Positions 37,001-44,475 of a stretch of DNA of 64,000 nt are shown here, piece after piece (positions within the stretch are counted from its first letter, which is position 1; each line of letters opens with the position of its first letter). Both the position numbers and the translations under genes were made by a program. This stretch comes from Heliobacterium mobile (GTDB taxonomy: Bacteria; Bacillota; Desulfitobacteriia; Heliobacteriales; Heliobacteriaceae). The notes beneath the pieces were generated by a model, which was not told the DNA's origin, did no database searches, and saw only the letters and a program-made list of their open reading frames with translations. The stretch lies in NCBI RefSeq assembly GCF_009720735.1, contig NZ_WNKU01000009.1:1-64000 (forward strand), written 5' to 3'.

Positions 37001-37175
37001 CTTCGTTGAAGGAGACCAAGTACTTGTTCGGCTGAACGGAGAAGTTCACACCTTCGCCCTGGCGGACGGCACTTTCGCCGCCGATAGCTGCGATGGAGAA
37101 TGGAGCAAGCTGTCCCAACTCTTCGCGAAACTGTACCAAAACCGGCCGTCCCTCTTCGGGCACGTAGACGAGTAG
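34032..37175 (+). CDS. ygfK: YgfK, iron-sulfur flavoprotein of purine degradation
   Basis: A 1047-residue multidomain oxidoreductase, historically called putative selenate reductase subunit. Order: a dihydroorotate-dehydrogenase-like TIM barrel (about 1-430; 'VGPAAGPHTQLAQNIV', 'STMHGCPPAEIEKIC'), a GltD/PreT-type Fe-S domain ('CAEAPCKTACPIHQDIPEYI', about 455), FAD and NAD(P) folds ('VMGAGPAGLASAYF', about 555; 'IVGAGNTAMDASR', about 685), and a C-terminal 2x[4Fe-4S] ferredoxin ('CVECNSVCNKCVEVCP' and 'CNECGNCASFCPWEG', about 910-965). In urate-degrading anaerobes it is essential and probably reduces the purine ring. The TTG start at 34032 gives MGDMMRPIPF, matching the E. coli N-terminus; the longer frame overlaps the ribosome site. 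ssnA follows after 16 bp. Confidence 0.92.
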   Translation: MGDMMRPIPFRELLQRIFEEYATERSIFSLPEESFFRKKGTKQVRFFGEPCETAVGPAAGPHTQLAQNIVTSYLAGSRFIELKTVQEKEPPVAKPCIDAEDEGFNTEWSSEFTVEKAYEEYIKAWVALYLIEEIFALRASDERSFLFNMSVGYNMEGICSPRMNRYIDDLRDASDHPCFIRCLNELDSIIKDDSFFAGTGLEGRLPEIQSLPERISPKVCKSVTLSTMHGCPPAEIEKICAYMITEKKMETYVKLNPTLLTFPVVRQILDNLGFDYVELAQESFDHDLQYTDAVPMLHRLKRLAQDHGRFFGVKLTNTLGSVNFKGRLPGGEMYMSGRALFPISINLAAKISKEFSGEMPISFSGGINEHNIVDVFQTGIKPITVATDLLKPGGYGRLVAMAAKLEDLGGWDRARIDVDKLSALAEKALQADFTQKQYRGTAKATINGTLPLFDCAEAPCKTACPIHQDIPEYIRLVGEKRYAEALALIYEKNALPSITGHICDHACQYHCTRMDYEGCVLIREMKRIAVKQGFAEYREKWAVPAKKHAAKVAVMGAGPAGLASAYFLAREGFDVTVFEPRQSAGGTVRHVIPRFRISDEAIESDIQFIKDHGVKFHFGADRSLTPEALKGQGFSYVIVAVGAGAEKDFLLENASSSVRIISALEFLQRYNSEPASLQLGKHVAIVGAGNTAMDASRTALKLPGVESSTVIYRRTEKEMPAYREEYELALADKVKFHFLLNPESFDADGTLRCRVMKLGQRDSSGRRKPEKTEELRTLPIDTLITAIGEDVDYALLHRLGLTASDKMPPETNKLNCETVLQGVYLVGDAHRGPSSIVNGIADGRKAADAICRIEDPAWQPSRFTPSPTSAEQVKRIASKKQGLTAQSDVPVEAGDEVNLAVGDKEYHRCVECNSVCNKCVEVCPNRANVAVPMSDEGRFRNYYQIVHIDAYCNECGNCASFCPWEGRPYTDKPTLFSLRNDFEDSRNPGFFVEGDQVLVRLNGEVHTFALADGTFAADSCDGEWSKLSQLFAKLYQNRPSLFGHVDE

Positions 37176-37191
37176 CAGGAGGTACTTCCCC

Positions 37192-38523
37192 ATGCTTTTG
37201 TTAACGAACGCAACCATCGTCGAGTTTCAGCCGCCCAGCGTCCGAACGGGTATGGACGTATATATCTATGGAACGGAAATCATGGAAGTGGGAGAAAACT
37301 TCTCTGGTAAATATGTAGCCGATCGGGTGATTGACTTAAATGGCGCTATCCTGATGCCGGGCATCGTCTGTAGCCACAACCATTTTTATTCGGGCTTGTC
37401 CCGGGGCATCCTGGCCCGCATCAAGCCGAGCCCGGACTTTATCTCAGTCCTGCAGAACCTCTGGTGGCGCCTGGACCGGGCAATCGACCAAGAGATCCTC
37501 TACTACAGCGGCCTTATCTGCTCTTTCGAAGCCATCCGCTACGGTACCACCGCCGTCATCGACCACCATGCCTCGCCAAACTTCATCAAAGGATCGCTGA
37601 AGGTGCTGAAGCAGGGCTTTGAAGAGACGGGCCTGCGCGGGATCACCTGTTACGAGACGACAGACCGCAACGGCGGCCTCACTGAAGTGGAGGCAGGTGT
37701 TCAGGAAAACGTTGATTTCGCCAAGCTCTGTGAAGCCGACAAGCAAGCGAGCAAAGGCAACCATCTCGTAGAGGCCATGATCGGCGGTCACGCACCGGTA
37801 ACTATGCCCGACGAGGCCCTCCGGTTGATGGCCGAAGCCGTCAAAGAAACCGGTCGAGGGATTCACGTCCACGTCGCAGAAGACCGCTATGACGTCTCCC
37901 ACTCCCACCACAAATACGGCAAAGATATCATTCCCCGCTTATATGATGCGGGACTGATCAACGACAAGGCACTGCTCGTCCACGGCGTGCACCTCTCCGA
38001 TACCGACGTAGCGATCATCAACGATCATGATGCTTATCTAGCCCACAATGCCCGCTCCAACATGAACAACCACGTGGGATACAACCACAAAATCCCCCAG
38101 TACAAAAACTTCGCTCTCGGCACCGACGGAATCGGCAGCGACATGTTCGAGGAGTTCAAGTTCGCCTTCTTCAAGCACCGTGATGCCGGCGGTCCTCTCT
38201 GGCCCGATAGTTTCCTCAAGTATCTCTATAACGGCAACGACCTGTTGCAACGCTATTTCGGCGGCTGCTTCGGTAAGGTCGCCAAGGGATACAAGGCTGA
38301 TCTGACGATCGTCGACTATGCCTCACCGACACCGCTCGCACCGGAAAACATCGGCGGCCACATCGCCTTCGGCATGGATTCGCGGGACGTGAAGACCGTC
38401 ATCATCAACGGTAAGGTCGTGCTGGAAAACCGGGAGTTCCCCATGGATATTCAACCCATCTACGAAAAAGCCCGCAAGGCGGCCCAGCGGTTGTGGGAGC
38501 GGATGGATAAATTAGCCGATTAA
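37192..38523 (+). CDS. ssnA: SsnA aminohydrolase
   Basis: A 443-residue amidohydrolase of the SsnA family, constant companion of YgfK. Metal-site motifs: 'CSHNHFYSGLSRG' (about residue 62), 'IHVHVAEDRYDVSHS' (about 223), 'LVHGVHLSD' (about 262) and 'LGTDGIGSDMFEEF' (about 305). It is expected to hydrolyse or deaminate a reduced purine intermediate. An AGGAGG site lies before the ATG at 37192. It is the last gene of the ygfK-ssnA operon, closed by the terminator at 38541. Confidence 0.93.
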   Translation: MLLLTNATIVEFQPPSVRTGMDVYIYGTEIMEVGENFSGKYVADRVIDLNGAILMPGIVCSHNHFYSGLSRGILARIKPSPDFISVLQNLWWRLDRAIDQEILYYSGLICSFEAIRYGTTAVIDHHASPNFIKGSLKVLKQGFEETGLRGITCYETTDRNGGLTEVEAGVQENVDFAKLCEADKQASKGNHLVEAMIGGHAPVTMPDEALRLMAEAVKETGRGIHVHVAEDRYDVSHSHHKYGKDIIPRLYDAGLINDKALLVHGVHLSDTDVAIINDHDAYLAHNARSNMNNHVGYNHKIPQYKNFALGTDGIGSDMFEEFKFAFFKHRDAGGPLWPDSFLKYLYNGNDLLQRYFGGCFGKVAKGYKADLTIVDYASPTPLAPENIGGHIAFGMDSRDVKTVIINGKVVLENREFPMDIQPIYEKARKAAQRLWERMDKLAD

Positions 38524-38540
38524 TACTCTTTGATTCATCT

Positions 38541-38568
38541 ATCCCCCGGTTATCCGGGGGATTTTTTT
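38541..38568 (+). terminator. intrinsic terminator after ssnA
   Basis: ATCCCCCGG and CCGGGGGAT arms with a 4-base loop are followed by seven T. Confidence 0.93.
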
Positions 38569-38604
38569 CGAGTTTAGTTCCATCGCTTTTAATGGCTACT
38601 CCTT

Positions 38605-38773
38605 GGGTGTGATGACGGAGCGAGCGATTTGAGCGGAACGGCGTCGAGAGCGAAAGTTGCGAAGCGGATAAGTGCGCCACGGTTTACATGCAGAAAAACC
38701 CAGAGGTTTGGCGCACCGCGAAGCAACCGATCGAACAGCCGTGGAGCTCTTAGCGAGTGGAGTCATTACACCC
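38605..38773. repeat. 169-bp imperfect palindrome, MITE-like
   Basis: The ends are inverted repeats: GGGTGTGATGAC at the left (38605-38616) and, on the other strand, GGGTGTAATGAC at the right (38762-38773). Pairing continues inward, with ACGGC, GTTGC-GAAGC-GG and GTGCGCC on the left matching the complement of GGCGCACC-GCGAAGCAACC-GCCGT on the right, around a loop near 38682-38708. The element fills most of the 302-bp gap after ssnA. It could be a miniature inverted-repeat element or encode a long RNA hairpin. A short relative lies at 33812-33874. Confidence 0.65.
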
Positions 38774-38825
38774 GGATTTAGAACTATGTTTAAGCCGAAT
38801 GCACGACTTTTTTCGGGCAAAACAA

Positions 38826-39230
38826 TTAGAGTTCTGTGGCGATCTGCCAGCGAATGCCGAAAGGATCTACTACCATACCAGACATACTTCCCCAAAATTG
38901 CTTCGCAAAGGGCATGAGCACCGTCCCTCCGTCGGCAAGTCCCTCGAAGGCTTTTCGTGCCTCTTCCTCCCTTTCAAACTCTAACGTTAAATCCAAGCCG
39001 TTTCCTCGCCGGACCGGCTCATTGACGGAGTCAGACATAAAAAAGATTTGCCCGGCTACTTTCAATCGAAGGTGCATCACCTTATCTTTGATCAGTTCCA
39101 TCTTCGCATTTTGCTGAGGCAGTTCGGCAAACGTTTTAAGCATGATGATCTCGCCGTCTAAGGCCTTCGCATAGAACTCAGCCTGGTATTTCGCATCGTC
39201 CGAATAAATATAAGGGTACAGCTTTGCCAT
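38826..39230 (-). CDS. VOC/PhnB-like protein
   Basis: A 134-residue single-domain member of the PhnB-type vicinal oxygen chelate family: 'MAKLYPYIYSDDAKYQAEFY' at the start, 'GTVLMPFAKQFWGSM' and 'GMVVDPFGIRWQI' at the end. The ATG at 39230 follows GAGGAGAGGG. It is distantly similar to each half of the tandem protein at 269-1153. No substrate can be named. It appears monocistronic, and the repeat element lies just downstream. Confidence 0.85.
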   Translation of the reverse strand: MAKLYPYIYSDDAKYQAEFYAKALDGEIIMLKTFAELPQQNAKMELIKDKVMHLRLKVAGQIFFMSDSVNEPVRRGNGLDLTLEFEREEEARKAFEGLADGGTVLMPFAKQFWGSMSGMVVDPFGIRWQIATEL

Positions 39231-39346
39231 GATAAAATCCCTCTCCTCACTTTGATTCTCCTTGATAGAGTAACCGCACTGGCTCCACCTATGCCTTAGA
39301 GCCGTAGTAAAGAGAATCAACTTCCGCCTAAGTCCAACCTAATAAT

Positions 39347-39387
39347 AGAAGAAGGCCTACCCCCAATCTGGAGGTTAGGCCTTCTTC
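39347..39387. terminator. bidirectional terminator
   Basis: A perfect 12-bp stem GAAGAAGGCCTA (39348-39359) / TAGGCCTTCTTC (39376-39387) lies after the PLP enzyme gene. Confidence 0.8.
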
Positions 39388-39429
39388 CGTACTTACGATC
39401 ATATATTTTATGCGGGCAGTCCGCTCCGG

Positions 39430-40788
39430 TTATCCCCGCATCGCTGCAATTTTTTCATTGTACGAGACCACTTTGGCGTACTCTGCTTCCCAAAATGCCG
39501 GTTCCCGCATGGCATCGAGAAAAGCCTGGGAATAGCCGAATTTGAGCCAGTCTTTTTCTTTTTGTGTGAAGAGTTGTTCCTTCATAGCGGCTTTGCGGAA
39601 ATCGAAGATGTGGCGGTCGTCTGCTCCCAGGAAGATATCTTTCGCCCAGCGTTCCAAGACGAAGGGTTCTATCTCCAGGTAACGATGGTCCAGTTCCTCA
39701 AGGACAGACTGATAGCGATCAAATCCATCGGTGGCTACAGTGACCACGTTATCTCCCGGTCCTAAGCGTAGGAACTTGGCCATTTTGATGGCACCGAGGA
39801 CGTTACAGATCCCGGAAGGCCCGAAACTGTCTCGCAGAGCAAGGGCGAAATCGCGGTCCATGCCGAGGCTGACGAGCGTGTCCACTCCGTCGCGGAAAAG
39901 CTTCAGGCCTTGCACAGTCTCTTCGTCCCGGATGAGAATGACAAAATCTGTCGTCAGGACGTTATGGATCAAGGTGATCATCTTGTCACCAATGCCTTCG
40001 ATCCGGTGTTGCCCCCGGCCGCCGTTAGCCAGCGTGGAGCATTCGTACGGTTCTAGGGCGGCTATTTTCGCATCGGGGAAGACCGTCTTAATCTGGTCTC
40101 CGGCGGCGATCGTACCAGCAGAACCAGGTGCCGATACAAACCCGGCGATCCGGCCGTTGCCTACCCCTTTCACAGCGTCGATAGCGCTGTTGCCGGTCAC
40201 ATGGCGATGGAAACGGTAGTTGGGGAACAGTTCAAACTGGGCCAAAGCCTTGTTTTTCGGGTTTTTCATCATCTCGTGGGTCCGCTCCAGCGTCAGGATC
40301 ACATCGGACTCCGAGCCCGGCGTCAGTTCTAGCTCGCCGCCGTACTTGCGGATCCGCTCGTAGCGCTCTTTGCTCATGTTGTCCGGCATGATGACGATAG
40401 CCTTGAAACCGAGAAGCCGCGATATGTAGGCTGTGCCGATACCGAAGTTCCCCGTCGACGGCCCAAGAATCGTATGTTCACCGGGAACGATCTCCCCGTC
40501 AACAAGTCCTTCGATCAGTGTGCTGTAGGCCGGACCGACTTTGTGTGACCCGGAAGGAAAACCGCAACCGAGCATGACGACGATGTTGGCGTCGACACCG
40601 GTCAAGGCCGGCGGAAGCACCACTTTTCTTACTTGATTCGTGCTGTTTTTCCAAGTGATGTTGAAGAGGTTGACGGGGTTGAGTTCATCCTGATTCAGCG
40701 CCGCCAGCGCTTTTTCCCGCACTTCTGTTGGAATCGTCTCTGGATGCAGCATTTCATCATAGTTCGGACCAAAAGGGATTTGAGGCAT
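39430..40788 (-). CDS. PLP-dependent fold-type II enzyme, unknown substrate
   Basis: A 452-residue protein of the tryptophan-synthase-beta/cysteine-synthase superfamily. The likely PLP lysine is in 'GFPSGSHKVGPAYSTL' (about residue 85), the phosphate-loop Asn in 'LGPSTGNFGIGTAY' (about 110), and a Gly-rich cradle in 'SAPGSAGTIAAGDQ' (about 222). It is longer than cysteine synthase (about 310) and has a distinct C-terminal extension rich in aromatic and charged residues. Start at 40788 behind GGAGGACG. It lies 73 bp after a threonine-synthase-like gene, so the two probably work on related amino acids. I cannot assign the reaction. Confidence 0.8.
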   Translation of the reverse strand: MPQIPFGPNYDEMLHPETIPTEVREKALAALNQDELNPVNLFNITWKNSTNQVRKVVLPPALTGVDANIVVMLGCGFPSGSHKVGPAYSTLIEGLVDGEIVPGEHTILGPSTGNFGIGTAYISRLLGFKAIVIMPDNMSKERYERIRKYGGELELTPGSESDVILTLERTHEMMKNPKNKALAQFELFPNYRFHRHVTGNSAIDAVKGVGNGRIAGFVSAPGSAGTIAAGDQIKTVFPDAKIAALEPYECSTLANGGRGQHRIEGIGDKMITLIHNVLTTDFVILIRDEETVQGLKLFRDGVDTLVSLGMDRDFALALRDSFGPSGICNVLGAIKMAKFLRLGPGDNVVTVATDGFDRYQSVLEELDHRYLEIEPFVLERWAKDIFLGADDRHIFDFRKAAMKEQLFTQKEKDWLKFGYSQAFLDAMREPAFWEAEYAKVVSYNEKIAAMRG

Positions 40789-40861
40789 TTGATCGTCCTC
40801 CATTTCTCTTCTGAACTTATTTATAAACCTATGAGGTACGGAACTTATTGCGGGTAGAGAT

Positions 40862-42103
40862 TTATAGGGCCTTACGAACCGCTTCCAAATCTGGCTCGAT
40901 CAAGGTAGGCGCACCGGCAGCCTTGATGGCACTGGCGATGTCTTTGAGACCGTTTCCGGTCACGATAATGGCCACCGACTCAGCCGGGTCGATGATCCCC
41001 GATTGTACGGCCGCTTTCACTCCTGCTGCACCGGTGACCCCAGCCGGTTCGCCGAAGACTGCCGCTTTACGAGCCAGCGTCGTCATCGCTTCCAGAATGG
41101 CTTCATCCGGAACGGCGACAAAAGCCCCTCCGGACTCCACCACCGCCTGCATCCCTTTGTGGAAGTTGCGGGGATGGCCGACGGCGATGGAATCGGCCAA
41201 CGTATCGGCGTCACAGGGCTGCAAGGGCTGATGGTTCAGCCATGCCGTCAGGAAGGGCTGGCATCCCTCCGCTTGTACCCCAAGCACTTTCGGCAGCCGG
41301 GGGATGAACCCAAGGCGGTGCATCTCCTTTAACCCTTTCCAAACACCGCCGATCGTACAGCCGTCACCGACAGACACAACAACCCAGTCGGGGAACTTAC
41401 CAGGCGTCAATTCATAGAATTGCTCGGCTAATTCCAGGGAGACCGTCTTTTTGCCTTCAATGAGATAGGGATTGATCGCGCAATTTCGATTATACCAGCC
41501 AAACTCAGCACTGGCTAGCATGCACAGCTCCCAAGCCTGATCGTAAGTACCACCGACTGAAAAAACTTGAGCGCCAAAGACGAGCAGTTGAGCCACTTTC
41601 GCCTCTGGTGCGCGACGGGGTACGAAGATGCTCGCTGGCAACCCAGCAGCGGACGAAAAACCAGCCAGAGAAGATGCCGCATTGCCTGTCGATGCACAAG
41701 TGATCCGAGTGGCACCTTTCTCCAGCGCTTTGACGACACCGACGGCGCTGGCGCGATCCTTAAAGGAGGCCGTCGGATTGCGCCCTTCATCTTTAACCCA
41801 GCATTGCTCTACGCCGAGCCATTCGGCCAGTTTCGGCGTATTATACAAGGGAGTCCAGCCGACTTGCAGATGAGGGATCAATTCTGGATTCGCCACCGGT
41901 AACAAGGGCAGATATCGCCACATGGTGCGGACTGGATCGGCAGCAAGACTTTGAGGATTCAGATGCGCTTCCACGGCGTCATAGTCATAAATTACGTCCA
42001 GGATTCCATGCTGGTAACCGCATTTCGGGCAGTAATAGTCCACGACGTCAGGTAGATAGATTCCGCCGCAATGGACACATTGGAGATAACGGACAAATTG
42101 CAT
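40862..42103 (-). CDS. threonine synthase-like PLP enzyme
   Basis: A 413-residue fold-type II PLP enzyme with an N-terminal zinc ribbon ('CVHCGG' and 'CPKCGY', residues about 8-30), as in archaeal/bacterial ThrC relatives. 'VGWTPLYNTPKLA' (about 85), the PLP lysine in 'RNPTASFKDRASAVG' (about 115), 'CASTGNAASSLAG' (about 140) and 'SVGDGCTIGGVWKG' (about 245) fit threonine synthase. No homoserine kinase or dehydrogenase is nearby, so a catabolic or specialised role next to the diaminopropionate pathway is possible. ATG at 42103 behind GCGAGGTGAG; the frame extends 27 codons upstream through the terminator of the previous gene and is rejected. Confidence 0.85.
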   Translation of the reverse strand: MQFVRYLQCVHCGGIYLPDVVDYYCPKCGYQHGILDVIYDYDAVEAHLNPQSLAADPVRTMWRYLPLLPVANPELIPHLQVGWTPLYNTPKLAEWLGVEQCWVKDEGRNPTASFKDRASAVGVVKALEKGATRITCASTGNAASSLAGFSSAAGLPASIFVPRRAPEAKVAQLLVFGAQVFSVGGTYDQAWELCMLASAEFGWYNRNCAINPYLIEGKKTVSLELAEQFYELTPGKFPDWVVVSVGDGCTIGGVWKGLKEMHRLGFIPRLPKVLGVQAEGCQPFLTAWLNHQPLQPCDADTLADSIAVGHPRNFHKGMQAVVESGGAFVAVPDEAILEAMTTLARKAAVFGEPAGVTGAAGVKAAVQSGIIDPAESVAIIVTGNGLKDIASAIKAAGAPTLIEPDLEAVRKAL

Positions 42104-42154
42104 GTTACTCACCTCGCCTTGATAGATATGCAAGATCTGTGCCAATACAAACGG

Positions 42155-42179
42155 AAAAGCCGCCAAGGGCATGGCGGCT
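42155..42179 (-). terminator. intrinsic terminator after HAD gene
   Basis: AGCCGCC (42158-42164) and GGCGGCT (42173-42179) form the stem, and TTTTCC follows on the minus strand. Confidence 0.75.
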
Positions 42180-42198
42180 ACCATCGGACATTTGCAGT

Positions 42199-42936
42199 CT
42201 ACACATTAGCTCGCAGGAAACGAGCTATCAATTCATCGACCGAATGAACCATATAGGTCGGTTTTGCTTTTTCTAGTTCCTCCAGAGATCCGTAGCCGTA
42301 GGTGACCGCTACAGAGTCAATGTTGTTTTTTTGCGCTCCGATGATATCATGCTTGCGGTCGCCGATCATCAAGACGTTTCCAAAAGGACGGCCTTCAGCT
42401 TCTGTATAGACAGAGGAAGCGTTCCCCTTCCCAGCGATAGACAAGGCGTATTCGACCACCTCGCCTTTGGCACAGCGCGTTCCGTCAAGGTTGCTTCCAA
42501 TGACGGCTGAGAAATACTCGCCGATGTGGAAGTGTTCCAAAATCTTTTCCGCGAAGACCGTCGGCTTGGACGTGGCCACGAGGAGTTTCTTTCCGGACTG
42601 TTTCAGCCCGGCAAGCAGTTCCGGTATCTGTGGAAACAGGGCGTTTTCATAGAGCCCATACACAGAGAAATACTCCCGGTAGTACTCTACGGCCTGCCGG
42701 GCCGTCGCTTCATCGAAATGGGCGAACTCCATAAAAGAATCAATCAGCGGTGGTCCGATGAATTTGATCAGGTTGTCCAGATTCTCTTCGACGATGCCGT
42801 ACTTTCGCAGCGCATACTGAACACTCTTGGTAATGCCGATTTTCGGGTCTGTCAGTGTACCATCCAGATCGAACAGCAACAGTCCGTAGCGGCTCAGATC
42901 CTTTTTTACAACGTCTTTATGTAGCGGTAAGTCCAC
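42199..42936 (-). CDS. HAD hydrolase, phosphoglycolate phosphatase-like
   Basis: A 245-residue HAD-superfamily phosphatase of the Gph/PpaX type. Motif I 'LLLFDLDGTLTD' (about residue 20), motif II 'LLVATSKP' (about 118) and motif IV 'VLMIGDRKHDIIGA' (about 190) are complete. The helical cap lies between about 35 and 100. The start is a GTG behind TTAGGAG, with long spacing. Substrate unknown: phosphoglycolate, pyrophosphate or a nucleotide are family possibilities. Confidence 0.87.
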   Translation of the reverse strand: MDLPLHKDVVKKDLSRYGLLLFDLDGTLTDPKIGITKSVQYALRKYGIVEENLDNLIKFIGPPLIDSFMEFAHFDEATARQAVEYYREYFSVYGLYENALFPQIPELLAGLKQSGKKLLVATSKPTVFAEKILEHFHIGEYFSAVIGSNLDGTRCAKGEVVEYALSIAGKGNASSVYTEAEGRPFGNVLMIGDRKHDIIGAQKNNIDSVAVTYGYGSLEELEKAKPTYMVHSVDELIARFLRANV

Positions 42937-42974
42937 CTGTCATTGCTCCTAACGTTAAAAATCACAGTCATCTA

Positions 42975-44234
42975 TCACATTTTTGCTTGCCCGTTGTCTT
43001 TGAACATCCGGCGAAAAAATCGCCCATCGAATAAGATGTCTTTGTGCCTCCGTTTCCAATGACGCACCACCGCTGTCACCACAGCTACGCCGACTCCAAC
43101 CGCCATAATCCCCGTCACGCCCATCAGGAGCGGTTCAAAGAACAAGGGATAGTTGCCTGTAAATAAAAATTGTGTAGCCCGGAAGAACCAAACCCCCGGT
43201 AGCAAGGGAACAAAGCCGCCGATGATGAACACGGTCACCGGCACACGGTAGATGCGCGCGAGAATTTCACTGGCCAGGGAAGCGGCCATGGCTCCCCACA
43301 ACATACCCAAGATGATGGGAAAGGGACTTTGCATCGTCCAGTAAAGGACGAATGAACTCAACAGACCCACCAATCCGGCCCCAAAGATCGTCCGTTTTGG
43401 CGCTAGATTATATATATTGAACAAGGCCGATACAAAAAATCCAAGAGTGATGAGCGGCATCACCGGTTCCACGGGCTCGGGCAGGTATTCCAGGCCCACA
43501 ATGCCAATCGTGATCCCTGCGCCGCCGAAGAGAGCCATCATCAGTCCCACCGCTTCAAATCCACGAATAGCTCCCGATATCAGGTCACCGGCTATGGCGT
43601 CACGGACGGAATTTACCATAAAAGCGCCTGGGATCGCTGACAGCAGGACACCGACGATGACGGGGTTGATATCAAAATCGATCAATGTACGAGTCGCCAG
43701 CACCAACCCCGTGCCGACAGATCCGATGAGCAATTCCCGCATAAAGGGAATTGCCAGTATCCTTGTGGCGTCAATCAACAGGTATACCAGATAAGTAACC
43801 ATGAAGGCAATCCAAAAGTCCTGCCAATTACCGCCATTAATCACGGTAATCGCCGCTGCGTTGACGGCGCCGCAACTGATCTTAATCAACGTCGAATACA
43901 TTGGGGCAGCCGATTCAATCTGCCCGAGGATGGAAAAGGCTTCTTCTAAATCGACCTCTTTTTGGGCCACTTGCCGCGATAAGTTATTGATGGCAGAAAT
44001 CTTGCTTAGATTGACGCCCCGCTTCGCGGCTTTCCGAAAGTAGGTGCTCGGTGCTCCGGCACTATCGATATAACTGATAAATACCCCTGCTGGCGTTACA
44101 TAACTTTCAAGCCGTCGAATACCTAAGGCATCGCCCATCTTTTGCACCGTATCTTCCACCCGGTACACTTCCGCCCCGGCTTCGAGAAGCGTGCGCCCAG
44201 CTTGTACTACAAATTCGACGGAGCGGTTCGTCAT
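42975..44234 (-). CDS. ThrE family threonine/serine exporter
   Basis: About 419 residues. The cytoplasmic N-terminal domain (DUF1212-type; 'LLEAGAEVYRVEDTVQKMG', 'TPAGVFISY') is followed by about ten membrane segments in two blocks (ThrE/YjjP then YjjB-like), all in one chain as in the fused ThrE form. Family role: proton-driven export of threonine or serine. The ATG at 44234 has GAGGTG at a usable distance; ATG 44243 abuts it. The nearby threonine-synthase-like and ammonia-lyase genes make amino-acid overflow export plausible. Confidence 0.87.
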   Translation of the reverse strand: MTNRSVEFVVQAGRTLLEAGAEVYRVEDTVQKMGDALGIRRLESYVTPAGVFISYIDSAGAPSTYFRKAAKRGVNLSKISAINNLSRQVAQKEVDLEEAFSILGQIESAAPMYSTLIKISCGAVNAAAITVINGGNWQDFWIAFMVTYLVYLLIDATRILAIPFMRELLIGSVGTGLVLATRTLIDFDINPVIVGVLLSAIPGAFMVNSVRDAIAGDLISGAIRGFEAVGLMMALFGGAGITIGIVGLEYLPEPVEPVMPLITLGFFVSALFNIYNLAPKRTIFGAGLVGLLSSFVLYWTMQSPFPIILGMLWGAMAASLASEILARIYRVPVTVFIIGGFVPLLPGVWFFRATQFLFTGNYPLFFEPLLMGVTGIMAVGVGVAVVTAVVRHWKRRHKDILFDGRFFRRMFKDNGQAKM

Positions 44235-44475
44235 CTTATTCATTCACCTCGGTTTGATGGACCTTTTTCTATATTTATATGCAACCATTATCACCATAGC
44301 ATAAATTAATACTTCCGAATATGGTTCTCAGGAGAAATAAATAACTTAATCAGTTCGATCGAATTCGTAATTTTTAGAATTTGAGAGGAAATTACCCGCC
44401 TTTTGTCGAAAGACATAGGGATTGGTATGCCAGAATGTACCAAGTACAGACAGTGTACCTCAAGAGGGTGATTCT

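Noticed and set aside
38596-38895. 99-codon minus-strand frame across the palindromic repeat
   Set aside because: Arg/Ser-rich composition arises from the repeat, it overlaps the VOC gene, and there is no start signal. It may be annotated elsewhere as a repeated hypothetical protein.
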